Origin: Gammaproteobacteria bacterium
Lineage (GTDB): Bacteria; Pseudomonadota; Gammaproteobacteria; Nevskiales; Nevskiaceae
Length of the DNA stretch: 64,000 nt
Assembly (NCBI GenBank): GCA_026398875.1
Contig: JAPLSB010000017.1
Span: 186,001 to 250,000 of the forward strand
Direction: 5' to 3'
Part shown: positions 30,780 to 38,954 of the stretch, piece after piece
Layout: each line of letters opens with the position of its first letter
Numbering within the stretch: position 1 is the stretch's first letter
Translations under genes and position numbers: made by a program
The notes under the pieces: generated by a model
The model's database searches: none
Seen by the model: only the letters and a program-made list of their open reading frames with translations
What the model was told of the DNA's origin: nothing

Positions 30780-31613
30780 ATGGCGGCGCCATCATCGTGC
30801 CCGGGTCGCCAGTGGCCACCCATCCGTCCGACTCCGTCATTTCGGTCCTTGAACAACCCGATTTATTTCGGCTCGGCCAGCCAACCGCTGTTCGGCATGC
30901 TGCACCGCCCGCAGGGCGCGGCGCGGCGTACCGGCATCGTGCTTTGCGCGAGCTGGGGGACGGAAGGGCTGCGCAGCCATCGCGGCCTGCGCCAGCTGGC
31001 GCAGACACTCAGCCAGAGCGGCTTCCCTGTGCTGCGCTTCGACTACCGCGGCACCGGCGATTCCGGTGGCGATGGCCGGCAGATCCGCTTGTCGCACTGG
31101 CTCGATGACGTCCGCGAAGCCGTTGCCGTGCTGCGCGCCGAAACCGGCGCCGCCGACCTGTGTCTGATCGGCCTGCGCTTCGGCGCCTTGCTGGCCCAGG
31201 AAGCCGTGGCCAGCGGGATCGTCCATGCTCAGGCCGTGGCTTTGTGGGATTCGCCGCCGAGCGGCGAGGTCTTCGTCGCCAACCTGCAGCAGATGGATCA
31301 GGCGTTCAACGAGAAATGTGCGCAGCGGCGCAAGCTCCAGTCCCAGCTGGCTGCACCGGCGCGCGACGAACTGCTTGGCCACGACTGGCCTGACGGCCTC
31401 GGCGCCGACATCGGGCGCCTGCCGGGGCTGCGCAAGGATCTGCCGGGGCGCGTGATCTTTGTCAGCCGCGATCGCATTCCGCCGGACAGCGTCGAGTCGA
31501 TCCGCCTGCCCGACGCCGGACACTGGAGCGATGTCGACCGGATTCACGCACCGTGGCTGCCGGTTGCCTCGTTCCGGATCGTCACCGAACGGCTTGCGGA
31601 CGGCTTGCCGTGA
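30780..31613 (+). CDS. Alpha/beta-hydrolase-fold protein without canonical nucleophile (first of pair)
   Basis: 277 residues from the ATG at 30780; a TTG at 30849, just before NNPIYFGSASQPLFG where the fold begins, is an alternative start and neither has a clear ribosome site. The fold is seen in IVLCASWGTEGLRSHRGLR, LRFDYRGTGDSGG and LCLIGLRFGALLAQEA. The nucleophile elbow reads GLRFG, with Arg where GxSxG has Ser; the late His is present in PDAGHWSD. It resembles the hydrolase pairs found with exosortase or NRPS-like clusters, where a GLRxG elbow also occurs in my recollection. Its stop overlaps the next start (GTGA). Enzyme activity is doubtful; function unknown. Confidence 0.82.
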   Translation: MAAPSSCPGRQWPPIRPTPSFRSLNNPIYFGSASQPLFGMLHRPQGAARRTGIVLCASWGTEGLRSHRGLRQLAQTLSQSGFPVLRFDYRGTGDSGGDGRQIRLSHWLDDVREAVAVLRAETGAADLCLIGLRFGALLAQEAVASGIVHAQAVALWDSPPSGEVFVANLQQMDQAFNEKCAQRRKLQSQLAAPARDELLGHDWPDGLGADIGRLPGLRKDLPGRVIFVSRDRIPPDSVESIRLPDAGHWSDVDRIHAPWLPVASFRIVTERLADGLP

Positions 31614-32443
31614 ACGAGCGGGCCATTTCCTTCGGCGAAAGCGGCGCGCTGTTCGGCATCCTCGGCGCGCCGGAGATCCCCGACCCTGCCCGCCCCGCCG
31701 TGCTGATCCCGAATACCGGGGTGACGCATCGCGTCGGGCCCGGCCGCATGCATGTCGAACTGGCAAGGGCACTTGCGGCCGCCGGCGTGGTGTCGCTGCG
31801 CCTCGACAACGCCGGCCTCGGCGACAGCGAGACCGTGCCCGGACGGCGTCACGACACCGCATCGCTCGACCTGTGCGCGGCGATGGACGCACTCGACGCC
31901 CGCAACATCTCCAGCGGCTATGTGGTGCTCGGCAGCCATACCGGCGCTCACGATGCCCATCAGGCCGCGCGCATCGATCCGCGCATCGTCGGCGCCGTCT
32001 TTCTGGACGGCTATGTGCATTCCACGCCCCGCGCCTGGCTGAATCGGGTGCTGGCGAGATTCGCCGACCGCCAGCGCGGCACGGAAGGCGAACCCGGCGG
32101 CCAGCACCTGACTCCGCGCTCCGGCGACGCGCTGCACGATGCCAGCGACGCCGAGATCCACTGGTTCGACACGCCCACGGCGGCGCGGATGGAGGCGGAT
32201 CTGGTGGAGTTCATGCGCCGCCAGCTGGCGCTGATGTACATCTACACCGGCGATGTCGAGCGTGAGTACCACTACGCGGCGCAACTGGTCGATGCGTTTC
32301 CGCTGCTGCGCAGCTATCGGCGCCTGACCGTCCGCCATATCCCGGAGGCCGATCACCGCTACAGCCGGCGCAGCACCCGGGAATCGATGATCGACGTGCT
32401 GGTCGACTGGACGCTGAGCGTCAGCGGCCGGCCAGCAGGCTGA
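31610..32443 (+). CDS. Alpha/beta-hydrolase-fold protein without canonical nucleophile (second of pair)
   Basis: 277 residues from a GTG at 31610 that overlaps the previous stop (GTGA), so the two proteins are made together. AVLIPNTGVTHRVGPGRMHVELAR, LRLDNAGLGDSE and VVLGSHTGAHDAHQAA mark the fold. The elbow is GSHTG, with His in place of the nucleophile; relatives I recall carry GLCSG here. A late His is kept in PEADHRYS. A heterodimer with the first protein is a reasonable guess. The 3' end overlaps the convergent phosphopantetheinyl transferase gene by 23 bp. Confidence 0.82.
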   Translation: MNERAISFGESGALFGILGAPEIPDPARPAVLIPNTGVTHRVGPGRMHVELARALAAAGVVSLRLDNAGLGDSETVPGRRHDTASLDLCAAMDALDARNISSGYVVLGSHTGAHDAHQAARIDPRIVGAVFLDGYVHSTPRAWLNRVLARFADRQRGTEGEPGGQHLTPRSGDALHDASDAEIHWFDTPTAARMEADLVEFMRRQLALMYIYTGDVEREYHYAAQLVDAFPLLRSYRRLTVRHIPEADHRYSRRSTRESMIDVLVDWTLSVSGRPAG

Positions 32444-33089
32444 ACAGCACGCCGTCGCTGCGCCGCAGCTCGCCGAACCACTGATGCCCGGCCAGCGCTG
32501 TCCGCGCACGCGCCGATTGCGGTTCGACGACAAAGCAGGTGATCGCCTCGGCGTCGGTCGCGCACTCGAAACGGATCGCGACCTCGTCAAACGCCAGATA
32601 CGCGCCGCTCAGCGGGTGCACGCACTTGTGCACGCACTCCTTCGCGGCAAATGCCGGAAGCGCCCAGCGCGCCAGCCCGCCCGGAAGATCGGCGAGGCGC
32701 TGTCGTTCCTCCGCCGTCAGCACGTAATGCGCTGCGTCATCGGCCAGGGCCCGGTCGGTCTCGACATCGATTCCCAGTGCCGCCCAGCGCCGGCCATCGG
32801 CGGCTATCGCCACCGCCGCATCCGGGCAATGCGCGATGCTGCCGACCACACCGGCGGGCCACAGCGGCGCCCCGTCGACGCTGCGCAGCACGGCATCGAT
32901 ATCGCGACCCAGCATGGCAAGCACCGCATGCGCGCAGCGGCGCCCGGCGGCGAAATGCGCGCGGCGACGCGGCGCGACATCGGCAATCAGTTCGCTTTCC
33001 AGCACATCCAGCGCCGCTTCCGCAGACGGCTGCGGCAGCGGCATCCAGATGCAATGTGTTTCAGGCAGCCATGGCAGGACGCGCAGCAT
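32421..33089 (-). CDS. 4'-phosphopantetheinyl transferase, EntD-like
   Basis: A 222-residue enzyme that moves phosphopantetheine from CoA to a carrier-protein Ser. The signature blocks are VGSIAHCPDAAVAIA, GIDVETDRAL (magnesium-binding Asp and Glu) and FAAKECVHKCVHPL (the WxxKEA-type block, with Phe-Ala-Ala). This is the EntD/Sfp subfamily used for NRPS, PKS or special carriers; none is in the window. The ATG at 33089 is taken, with a TTG at 33107 overlapping the previous stop as an option. It lies 14 bp after the epoxide-hydrolase-like gene. Confidence 0.88.
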   Translation of the reverse strand: MLRVLPWLPETHCIWMPLPQPSAEAALDVLESELIADVAPRRRAHFAAGRRCAHAVLAMLGRDIDAVLRSVDGAPLWPAGVVGSIAHCPDAAVAIAADGRRWAALGIDVETDRALADDAAHYVLTAEERQRLADLPGGLARWALPAFAAKECVHKCVHPLSGAYLAFDEVAIRFECATDAEAITCFVVEPQSARARTALAGHQWFGELRRSDGVLFSLLAGR

Positions 33090-33103
33090 GGCGTCTGCCG
33101 TGC

Positions 33104-34012
33104 TCAATGGCGCTTCAGGAAATCGAGCACGGCGTCGGCGAAGCGTTCTGGCGCTTCCAGATTCATGAAATGGCCGACATCGGCCAGCTGAACCAGCTCG
33201 TAGCCAGCGCTGTACAGGTGCTCGGAATCCGTGAACGTCTGCGCCAGGATGCAACCGTCATTGGCGCCATGGATCACGCGCGCCGGAACCGCGATCGGCT
33301 GCAGCAGGAACTGCCAGGCCACGCGCGAGAACAGCACCCGCGGCAGCGCCCGGTAGTACTCGATCGCCGCCTTCAGCCGCTCGGGCTCGGCGAAGTTCGC
33401 CTTCAGCGGCACGAGGTAGTCGTCGCCGGGAATCCAGCCGGGCGACCAGCTGCGGGCGAGGTCGACCAGCCAGGCGAAATCGTCTTCGCGGATCTTGCGT
33501 TCCGGCCAGATCGGCAGCTGGAACTTGAAGATGTAATGCGAGGCGGCGAGCTGCGCGCGCGACGGCCGCAGCAGGAAGCGCCGCAGATGCGGCACGGCGG
33601 CCGTGACGATCGCGCGGATGCGGTCGGGCCGAAGCGCAGCAGCCGCAAGGGTCGCGACCGCCCCCCAGTCGTGGCCGACGACGAACGCCCGATCGGCACC
33701 GAAGTGCTCGATCAGCGCCAGCACGTCCTGGCCGAGGGTGGGGACAGAATAGTCGCCGTCATCCGGCACCTCGCTGGGCGCATAGCCACGCATCGACGGC
33801 GCCACTGCGCGATAGCCGGCTGCAGCCAGCCGGTTCAGCAGGTCAACGAAGCTCCAGGCCGTGTCCGGAAAACCATGGAGCACCAGCACCAGCGGCGCAT
33901 TTTCGGGATCGACGGCTGGCAGCGCCTCGAGATAGGCGAACTCAATGCCATTAGCCCGGATGTAGCGGGGCGTCGGCGTCGACATCGGCGCGGGAACAAG
34001 GTCTGCAGTCAT
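33104..34012 (-). CDS. Alpha/beta hydrolase, epoxide hydrolase-like
   Basis: A 302-residue hydrolase. The oxyanion motif HGFPDTAW, the nucleophile elbow VVGHDWGAVA (Asp as in epoxide hydrolases and haloalkane dehalogenases), and the C-terminal ADVGHFMNLEAPERF with the catalytic His are seen. The cap domain lies between about 140 and 225. Asp nucleophile plus HGFP favours an epoxide or haloalkane substrate, but many relatives act otherwise. A start at residue 10 (MSTPTPRY) is possible. Probably cotranscribed with the phosphopantetheinyl transferase. Confidence 0.86.
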   Translation of the reverse strand: MTADLVPAPMSTPTPRYIRANGIEFAYLEALPAVDPENAPLVLVLHGFPDTAWSFVDLLNRLAAAGYRAVAPSMRGYAPSEVPDDGDYSVPTLGQDVLALIEHFGADRAFVVGHDWGAVATLAAAALRPDRIRAIVTAAVPHLRRFLLRPSRAQLAASHYIFKFQLPIWPERKIREDDFAWLVDLARSWSPGWIPGDDYLVPLKANFAEPERLKAAIEYYRALPRVLFSRVAWQFLLQPIAVPARVIHGANDGCILAQTFTDSEHLYSAGYELVQLADVGHFMNLEAPERFADAVLDFLKRH

Positions 34013-34085
34013 ATGTCGCGAATCGGCTCTGAACGGTACTGATCAAGCCTCTAAACTACCTGATCACGTGCAAGGCAGGTGCATC

Positions 34086-34955
34086 ATGGAATTGACGCTG
34101 GAAAAACTCAGATCGCCCGAGCACTGGCTGGCGGTCGGCGTGCCGGTACTGCTGAAGGTCGTGGTCGCGATCCTGATCTTCTACTTCGGCCGCTATGTCG
34201 TGCGCGCGGCCGTTGGCGTGCTGCGCAACGTCATGCAGCGCAGCAAGGCCGATCCGACCTTGACCGGTTTCCTGTGCAACGTCGCCTACGGCGTCGGCTA
34301 CGCGCTGGTGGTGATCTCGGCACTCGGCCAGATCGGCATCAACACCAACTCGATGGCTGCCGTGGTCGGCGGCGCTGCACTGGCGGTGGGCCTGGCCTTG
34401 CAGGGCCAGCTCAGTTCGTTCGCGGCAGGGGTGCTGCTGATCCTGTTCCGGCCGTTCAAGGTCGGCGATTTCGTCGAGGCCGGCGGCATCAAGGGCACGG
34501 TGGAGGAAATCAAGATCATCCACACGGTGCTGCGCACGGCGGACAACCAGGAAGTGATCGTGCCGAACAATGCGATCACCACGATGACCATCACCAACCA
34601 TACGGCGCGCAGCACGCGGCGCCTCGACATCACCATCGGCATCGACTACGAAGCCGATCTGAAGCTCGCCAAGTCGATTCTCGAAGACCTGCTGCGCAAT
34701 CACCCGCGGGTGCTGAAGGATCCGGCGCCGGTCGTGCAGGTGCGCGCACTCGGCGCCAGCTCGGTGGATTTCGCGGTCTGGCCATGGGCAGCAACCAGCG
34801 ACTGGTACACGGTGCAATGCGACCTGCTGGAGCAGATCAAGCTGCGTTTCGACGAGGCGGGCATCGCCATCCCGTATCCGCAGATGGACCTGCACCTGCG
34901 CGATACCCGCAGCGACGGCGACAAGACCACCCTGCAGGTCGAAAGCCGGATCTGA
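34086..34955 (+). CDS. mscS: Small-conductance mechanosensitive channel MscS
   Basis: A 289-residue channel protein, about the E. coli length (286). Three membrane helices; the pore helix TM3 is the Gly/Ala-rich GGAALAVGLALQGQLSSFAAGV, followed by the beta domain (LLILFRPFKVGDFVEAGG, NQEVIVPNNAI) and the cytoplasmic cage. It opens under membrane tension to release solutes on osmotic downshock. The ATG at 34086 has GGCAGGTG upstream; an in-frame GTG at 34068 is less likely. Stands alone, near the osmotic-glucan genes downstream. Confidence 0.94.
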   Translation: MELTLEKLRSPEHWLAVGVPVLLKVVVAILIFYFGRYVVRAAVGVLRNVMQRSKADPTLTGFLCNVAYGVGYALVVISALGQIGINTNSMAAVVGGAALAVGLALQGQLSSFAAGVLLILFRPFKVGDFVEAGGIKGTVEEIKIIHTVLRTADNQEVIVPNNAITTMTITNHTARSTRRLDITIGIDYEADLKLAKSILEDLLRNHPRVLKDPAPVVQVRALGASSVDFAVWPWAATSDWYTVQCDLLEQIKLRFDEAGIAIPYPQMDLHLRDTRSDGDKTTLQVESRI

Positions 34956-35049
34956 CGCGCCGCCGTTCACAGCGCCGCCTCTGAAGCGCATCGGCGGCAG
35001 CAGCGCGCGTGATATCAATGCGGCTCATTCCCCAAGCGAAGGAGCGCGC

Positions 35050-36462
35050 ATGTCCAACACTGCCAGCAAGTGGGTCGCCGGCCTCTTCATCGTCGGCGCG
35101 CTGGGCGTCGGCGTGCCGTGGTCCATCGGTCAGAAAGTCGAATCCGACTTCCGCGCCGCGATTGCAGCCGCGCCGGATCACTACCCGTATCCGGTGAGCC
35201 TGCTGCGCTACGAGCGCGGGCTGTTCTCGTCGGTCGCCGAGACGCAGCAGATGTTCGATATCGGCCCTGATCCGGACGACATCACCATCGACGATGACGG
35301 CAATCCGGTGATGCCCCCGAGCCGCCTCGTGCCGCTGACCCTGCACCACGCGATCAGTCACGGGCCGCGGCTCGATGGCATCCGGCTGGCGCGCTTCGTC
35401 AACACGCTGAAACTGGAGGACAAGTTGCAGAAGGCCGTCAGCCGCGTGTTCGGCACGGCCGAGCCGGTGACGCTGACCGTCGATATCGGCTTCGGTGGCG
35501 GCGCCAGCGGCGCGCTGGTGTCCCCGGCCGTCGATACCACCTTGCCTGCCGACGGCGACGCCAAGGCCAGCCACATCCTGTGGTCCGGACTCACTGGGCG
35601 GTTCAGCATGAACGGCGATCATCTGGTCGCCAGCCTCGATGCTCCGGGCCTGAAGATCGACGACAACGCGTTCGTGATCGGGCCCGTGACGATGAAGACC
35701 GACCTGACGGCGGTTGCTGACACCGTCTGGACCGGCACCTTCGGCAGCACGTTCGCCTCATTCAGCGCCAATGGGGCTGCGGGCGCGGTATCACTCAGTG
35801 ACCTGCATGTTGATTCCGACACCACCGATACCAGCGGCATCCTCCATTCGGGAGCCACCGTCACGTTCAAGGAGATGCGTTTCAACGAGGTCAGCGTCAG
35901 TGACAGCCGGCTGAGGCTGATGCTGGACAGGATCGGCACGCAGGCGCTGGCCGAGCTGAGCCGAACCCTGAACCGCTACACCGCCCAGCAGGCCGGCAAG
36001 ACGCCCGACGCCACCGACCTTCAGCGGATGTTCGACGCAATGAAGCCCTCGCTGGCCGCCCTTGCCACCCGCCAGCCGATCTTTGCGGTCGAGGACCTGT
36101 CATTCACGTCGCCGCAGGGCAAGGTGCAGTTCAGCGGGCAGGTGCAGTATCTCGGCGACGGCAATTTCGAGGACTTTGCAGTCGGCACCGATGTCGCCGC
36201 CGGCGCGAGACTCGCCGCACCGCTCGCGCTGATCGACCTGATGCTGCAGATGCGGGCCTCGAAAGCGGTGATTCCCGGGCCGGACGGCGAGCCGATCCAG
36301 CTCAGCGCCGAGCAGATTGCCGCGTCGGCACAGGCCAGCCTCGACGGTGCCATCGCCCAAGGCCTGCTGACCGTCGATGGCGACCGCGCCAGCACGGTCA
36401 TCGAGTTCAAGGGCGGCGCCCTGACGGTCAACGGCAAGCCGCTCGGCGCGCAACCGATCTGA
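35050..36462 (+). CDS. YdgA-family (DUF945) protein
   Basis: A 470-residue protein with one N-terminal membrane anchor (WVAGLFIVGALGVGVPWSIG), then a long beta-rich periplasmic region: YPVSLLRYERGLFSSVAET near residue 48 is the DUF945/YdgA hallmark. AAGGAG lies 7 nt before the ATG. The biochemical role of the family is not known; in E. coli YdgA is an inner-membrane protein. Flanked by mscS and followed by a strong bidirectional terminator. Confidence 0.85.
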   Translation: MSNTASKWVAGLFIVGALGVGVPWSIGQKVESDFRAAIAAAPDHYPYPVSLLRYERGLFSSVAETQQMFDIGPDPDDITIDDDGNPVMPPSRLVPLTLHHAISHGPRLDGIRLARFVNTLKLEDKLQKAVSRVFGTAEPVTLTVDIGFGGGASGALVSPAVDTTLPADGDAKASHILWSGLTGRFSMNGDHLVASLDAPGLKIDDNAFVIGPVTMKTDLTAVADTVWTGTFGSTFASFSANGAAGAVSLSDLHVDSDTTDTSGILHSGATVTFKEMRFNEVSVSDSRLRLMLDRIGTQALAELSRTLNRYTAQQAGKTPDATDLQRMFDAMKPSLAALATRQPIFAVEDLSFTSPQGKVQFSGQVQYLGDGNFEDFAVGTDVAAGARLAAPLALIDLMLQMRASKAVIPGPDGEPIQLSAEQIAASAQASLDGAIAQGLLTVDGDRASTVIEFKGGALTVNGKPLGAQPI

Positions 36463-36475
36463 GCGGCCGCGCGTG

Positions 36476-36513
36476 AAAAAGCCCCGGTGCGATCACTCGC
36501 ACCGGGGCTTTTT
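36476..36513. terminator. Bidirectional intrinsic terminator
   Basis: A perfect stem AAAAAGCCCCGGTGCGA / TCGCACCGGGGCTTTTT with a TCAC loop. T-runs exist on both strands, so it stops the YdgA-like gene (plus) and the small lysine-rich gene (minus). Confidence 0.92.
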
Positions 36514-36531
36514 CGTGGCGTCGGCGAAGGC

Positions 36532-36633
36532 TTACTTCGCCTTCTTCTTCGCCTGCTTTTCCGCCTTCTTTTCCTTCATCGTCTTCAGCGGCGCCTTCTT
36601 CTCGTTCTTCTTGCTGTCCATGCCTTTGGCCAT
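36532..36633 (-). CDS. 33-residue lysine-rich protein
   Basis: ATG at 36633 to TAA at 36532, 33 residues, of which 14 are Lys; it begins MAKGMDSKKNEKKAP and ends KQAKKKAK. The signals are good: GGAG lies 8 nt before the ATG on the minus strand, and a strong terminator stands 19 bp after the stop. The repeated KTMKEKKAEK pattern suggests one basic helix. The composition fits an RNA- or DNA-binding or ribosome-associated peptide, but that is inference. I believe similar tiny Lys-rich genes occur in other Proteobacteria but could not check. Confidence 0.7.
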   Translation of the reverse strand: MAKGMDSKKNEKKAPLKTMKEKKAEKQAKKKAK

Positions 36634-36677
36634 GGTCGTGCTCCGGTGGTTGCGTGGTGGTTGGAATCTAGTTCAAG

Positions 36678-36736
36678 TCAGCGTGCGTCGCGGTTGGAAC
36701 CGGCCCTGAGGCCACACCGTTCAGGCGAATGAAGCG
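36678..36736 (-). repeat. Degenerate copy of the argG 3' end
   Basis: Positions 36678-36735 align with 36830-36888, the last 19 codons and stop of argG, in the same orientation with 47 of 59 matching columns and one single-base gap. On the minus strand it still reads FIRLNG, then after the frameshift GLRAGSNRDAR and stop, against [18 protein letters not shown] in argG. It lies about 95 bp after the real argG stop. Confidence 0.7.
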
Positions 36737-36822
36737 GCAGTGCGAGCCCTCTGGCGAGGGGCCCATCGCGTTTTTCGATGGGATCGCCAGCAAGGCGAGC
36801 GCTGCCAGAGGGCTTCATTCGC
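36725..36822. repeat. Nested palindrome between the two argG tails
   Basis: Three nested inverted repeats: outer GCGAATGAAGC (36725-36735) with GCTTCATTCGC (36812-36822), middle GCCCTCTGGC (36746-36755) with GCCAGAGGGC (36804-36813), inner CCCATCG (36762-36768) with CGATGGG (36776-36782). The whole could fold as a long hairpin or cruciform. It lacks a flanking T-run, so it is not a standard terminator. Confidence 0.7.
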
Positions 36823-36829
36823 GCCGGCC

Positions 36830-38047
36830 TCAGCGCGCGTCGCGGTTGGCGCCGGTCCGCAGGCGCAGACCATTGAGGCGGATAAAGCCCTCGGCATCCT
36901 TCTGGTTGTACGCGCCGCGATCGTCCTCGAAGGTCGACAGCGTGGCGTCGAACAGCGAATCCTTCGAACGGCGACCGAGGTTGTAGACAGCGCCCTTGTA
37001 CAGCTTCAGGCGCACGTCGCCGTTGACGCGCTGCTGCGAATCGTCGATCAGCGCCTGCAGCATGCGGCGCTCCGGGCTCCACCAGTAGCCGTTGTAGATC
37101 AGGCTGGCGTACTTCGGCATCAGCTCGTCCTTCAGGTGCGCCTGTTCACGGTCGAGGCACAGCGATTCGATCGCGCGATGCGCCTTAAGCAGGATCGAGC
37201 CGCCCGGGGTTTCGTAGCAGCCGCGCGACTTCATGCCGACGTAGCGGTTCTCGACCAGATCCAGCCGACCGATGCCGTGCTTGCCACCGAGCGCGTTCAA
37301 GCGATCAAGAATCTGGAACGGTGTGCCGGCCACGCCATTGATGGCGACCGCATCACCCTTTTCGAAGCTGACGGTGATCTCCTCGGCTTCGTTCGGTGCC
37401 TCCTCCGGGTTCTTGGTCCAGCGCCAGATGTCATCCGGCGGGCACCACCACGGATCTTCCAGACCGCCGCCTTCGTACGAGATGTGCAGCGCGTTGGCGT
37501 CCATCGAATACGGACTGCCGCCGCCCGGCTTCTTGGCAATCGGAATCTCGTGCTTCGCCGCGTAGGCCAGCAGCGACTCGCGCGAGTTCAGATCCCACTC
37601 GCGCCACGGTGCGATGACCTTCACCCCCGGCCACAGCGCGTAGGCGCCGAGCTCGAAGCGAACCTGGTCATTGCCCTTGCCGGTGGCACCGTGGCTGATC
37701 GCGTCACAACCGGTCTGGCGCGCAATCTCGACCAGCCGCTTGGCGATCAGCGGGCGGGCGATCGACGTGCCGAGCAGGTATTCGCCTTCGTAGACGGCGT
37801 TGGCGCGGAACATCGGGAACACGAAGTCGCGAGCGAATTCCTCGCGCAGGTCGTCGATGAAGATTTCCTTGACGCCCAGCTGCTGCGCCTTCGGCCGCAC
37901 ATGGTCAAGTTCCTCGCCCTGGCCGATGTCGGCGGTGAAGGTCACGACCTCGCAGCCATAGGTGTCCTGCAACCACTTGAGGATGACGGAGGTGTCGAGG
38001 CCGCCGGAATAGGCGAGCGCGACTTTGCGGACCTGGGTTTTGCTCAT
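36830..38047 (-). CDS. argG: Argininosuccinate synthase
   Basis: A 405-residue enzyme that joins citrulline and aspartate with ATP in arginine synthesis. The ATP-pyrophosphatase P-loop [14 protein letters not shown] (12-25), [36 protein letters not shown] and the citrulline-binding YGCEV and [13 protein letters not shown] segments are intact. The length and start are normal. A TATAAT -10 lies about 42 bp upstream. The gene stands alone, facing away from rnt, and its 3' end has been partly copied downstream. Confidence 0.97.
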   Translation of the reverse strand: MSKTQVRKVALAYSGGLDTSVILKWLQDTYGCEVVTFTADIGQGEELDHVRPKAQQLGVKEIFIDDLREEFARDFVFPMFRANAVYEGEYLLGTSIARPLIAKRLVEIARQTGCDAISHGATGKGNDQVRFELGAYALWPGVKVIAPWREWDLNSRESLLAYAAKHEIPIAKKPGGGSPYSMDANALHISYEGGGLEDPWWCPPDDIWRWTKNPEEAPNEAEEITVSFEKGDAVAINGVAGTPFQILDRLNALGGKHGIGRLDLVENRYVGMKSRGCYETPGGSILLKAHRAIESLCLDREQAHLKDELMPKYASLIYNGYWWSPERRMLQALIDDSQQRVNGDVRLKLYKGAVYNLGRRSKDSLFDATLSTFEDDRGAYNQKDAEGFIRLNGLRLRTGANRDAR

Positions 38048-38088
38048 GGAGATGAAAAGACTCGGTTCGGGGGCGTTGAAGGCGGCGA

Positions 38089-38094
38089 ATTATA
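38089..38094 (-). promoter_or_regulatory. -10 element of argG promoter
   Basis: TATAAT on the minus strand, 42 bp before the argG ATG; the -35 region is GC-rich and poor, so an activator may be used. Confidence 0.5.
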
Positions 38095-38193
38095 GCGATG
38101 GGTGCCGATCCCCTGCCGCCTGCGCGTTCCTGACCCGGGCAAAGGGAAATCCCCCATCGGCTATAGTGCCGGCGTTCTTTCTTTCGCCCGCTC

Positions 38194-38868
38194 ATGGAAC
38201 TCCCCACCGCCCTGCTCGAGGCTTTCAAGCCTGCGCCTCGCATTGGCCAGCGTTTCCGAGGTTTCCTGCCAGTGGTCGTCGATGTCGAGACCGGCGGCTT
38301 CAACAGCCAGTCCGACGCGCTGCTGGAAATCGCGGCGGTGCTGCTGAAGTTCGACCGGGACGGCAACCTGGTGCGCGATGAAACCCATCACGCCCACGTC
38401 GAGCCGTTCAAGGGCGCGAACATCGAAAAGGCGTCGCTGGAAGTCAACGGCATCGACCCGACCAATCCGCTGCGAGGCGCGATCATCGAACGGGACGCAT
38501 TGGCGAAGGTGTTCAAGCCGATCCGTCAGGCGGTGTCCGACCACGGCTGTACCCGCGCCATCCTGGTCGGCCACAACGCGCACTTCGATCTCGGCTTCCT
38601 GAATGCGGCGGTCGCCCGCTGCGACATCAAGCGCAATCCGTTTCATCCGTTCTCGGCGTTCGACACGGCAACGCTGGGTGGCGCCGTGCTCGGCCAGACG
38701 GTGCTGGCGCGGGCGCTGGAAGCCGCCGGCCTGCCGTACAGCAACAAGGAAGCGCACTCGGCGGTCTACGACGCCGAGCGCACCGCCGACCTGTTCTGCC
38801 TGCTGATCAATCGCCTGCGCGGTGTGCATGAATCGTTCGCCGCTGCTCATGCAGCTCCGGCCGCCTGA
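38194..38868 (+). CDS. rnt: Ribonuclease T
   Basis: A 224-residue DEDDh 3'-5' exonuclease that trims the 3' ends of tRNA and other stable RNAs. Exo[22 protein letters not shown], Exo[18 protein letters not shown] and Exo[17 protein letters not shown] hold the four acidic residues and the His. RNase T specific blocks [20 protein letters not shown] and [16 protein letters not shown] are present. A TATAGT at 38162-38167 could be the -10 of its promoter. It diverges from argG. Confidence 0.96.
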   Translation: MELPTALLEAFKPAPRIGQRFRGFLPVVVDVETGGFNSQSDALLEIAAVLLKFDRDGNLVRDETHHAHVEPFKGANIEKASLEVNGIDPTNPLRGAIIERDALAKVFKPIRQAVSDHGCTRAILVGHNAHFDLGFLNAAVARCDIKRNPFHPFSAFDTATLGGAVLGQTVLARALEAAGLPYSNKEAHSAVYDAERTADLFCLLINRLRGVHESFAAAHAAPAA

Positions 38869-38954
38869 GCCCTCCCGGATGTCCTGCCGTCGCCGCGAGT
38901 CAGCACAGGGCTTCGCGTAAAATGCTGCGACTCCGATTGCCGAAGCCTCCCCTG

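Noticed and set aside
36725-36822. Nested palindrome as argG intrinsic terminator
   Set aside because: No T-run follows it on the minus strand; the only A/T run is inside the loop.
36634-36829. CRISPR or phage attachment array suggested by repeats near argG
   Set aside because: Only one direct copy and one palindrome, no spacers, integrase or tRNA; the argG-tail copy explains the similarity.
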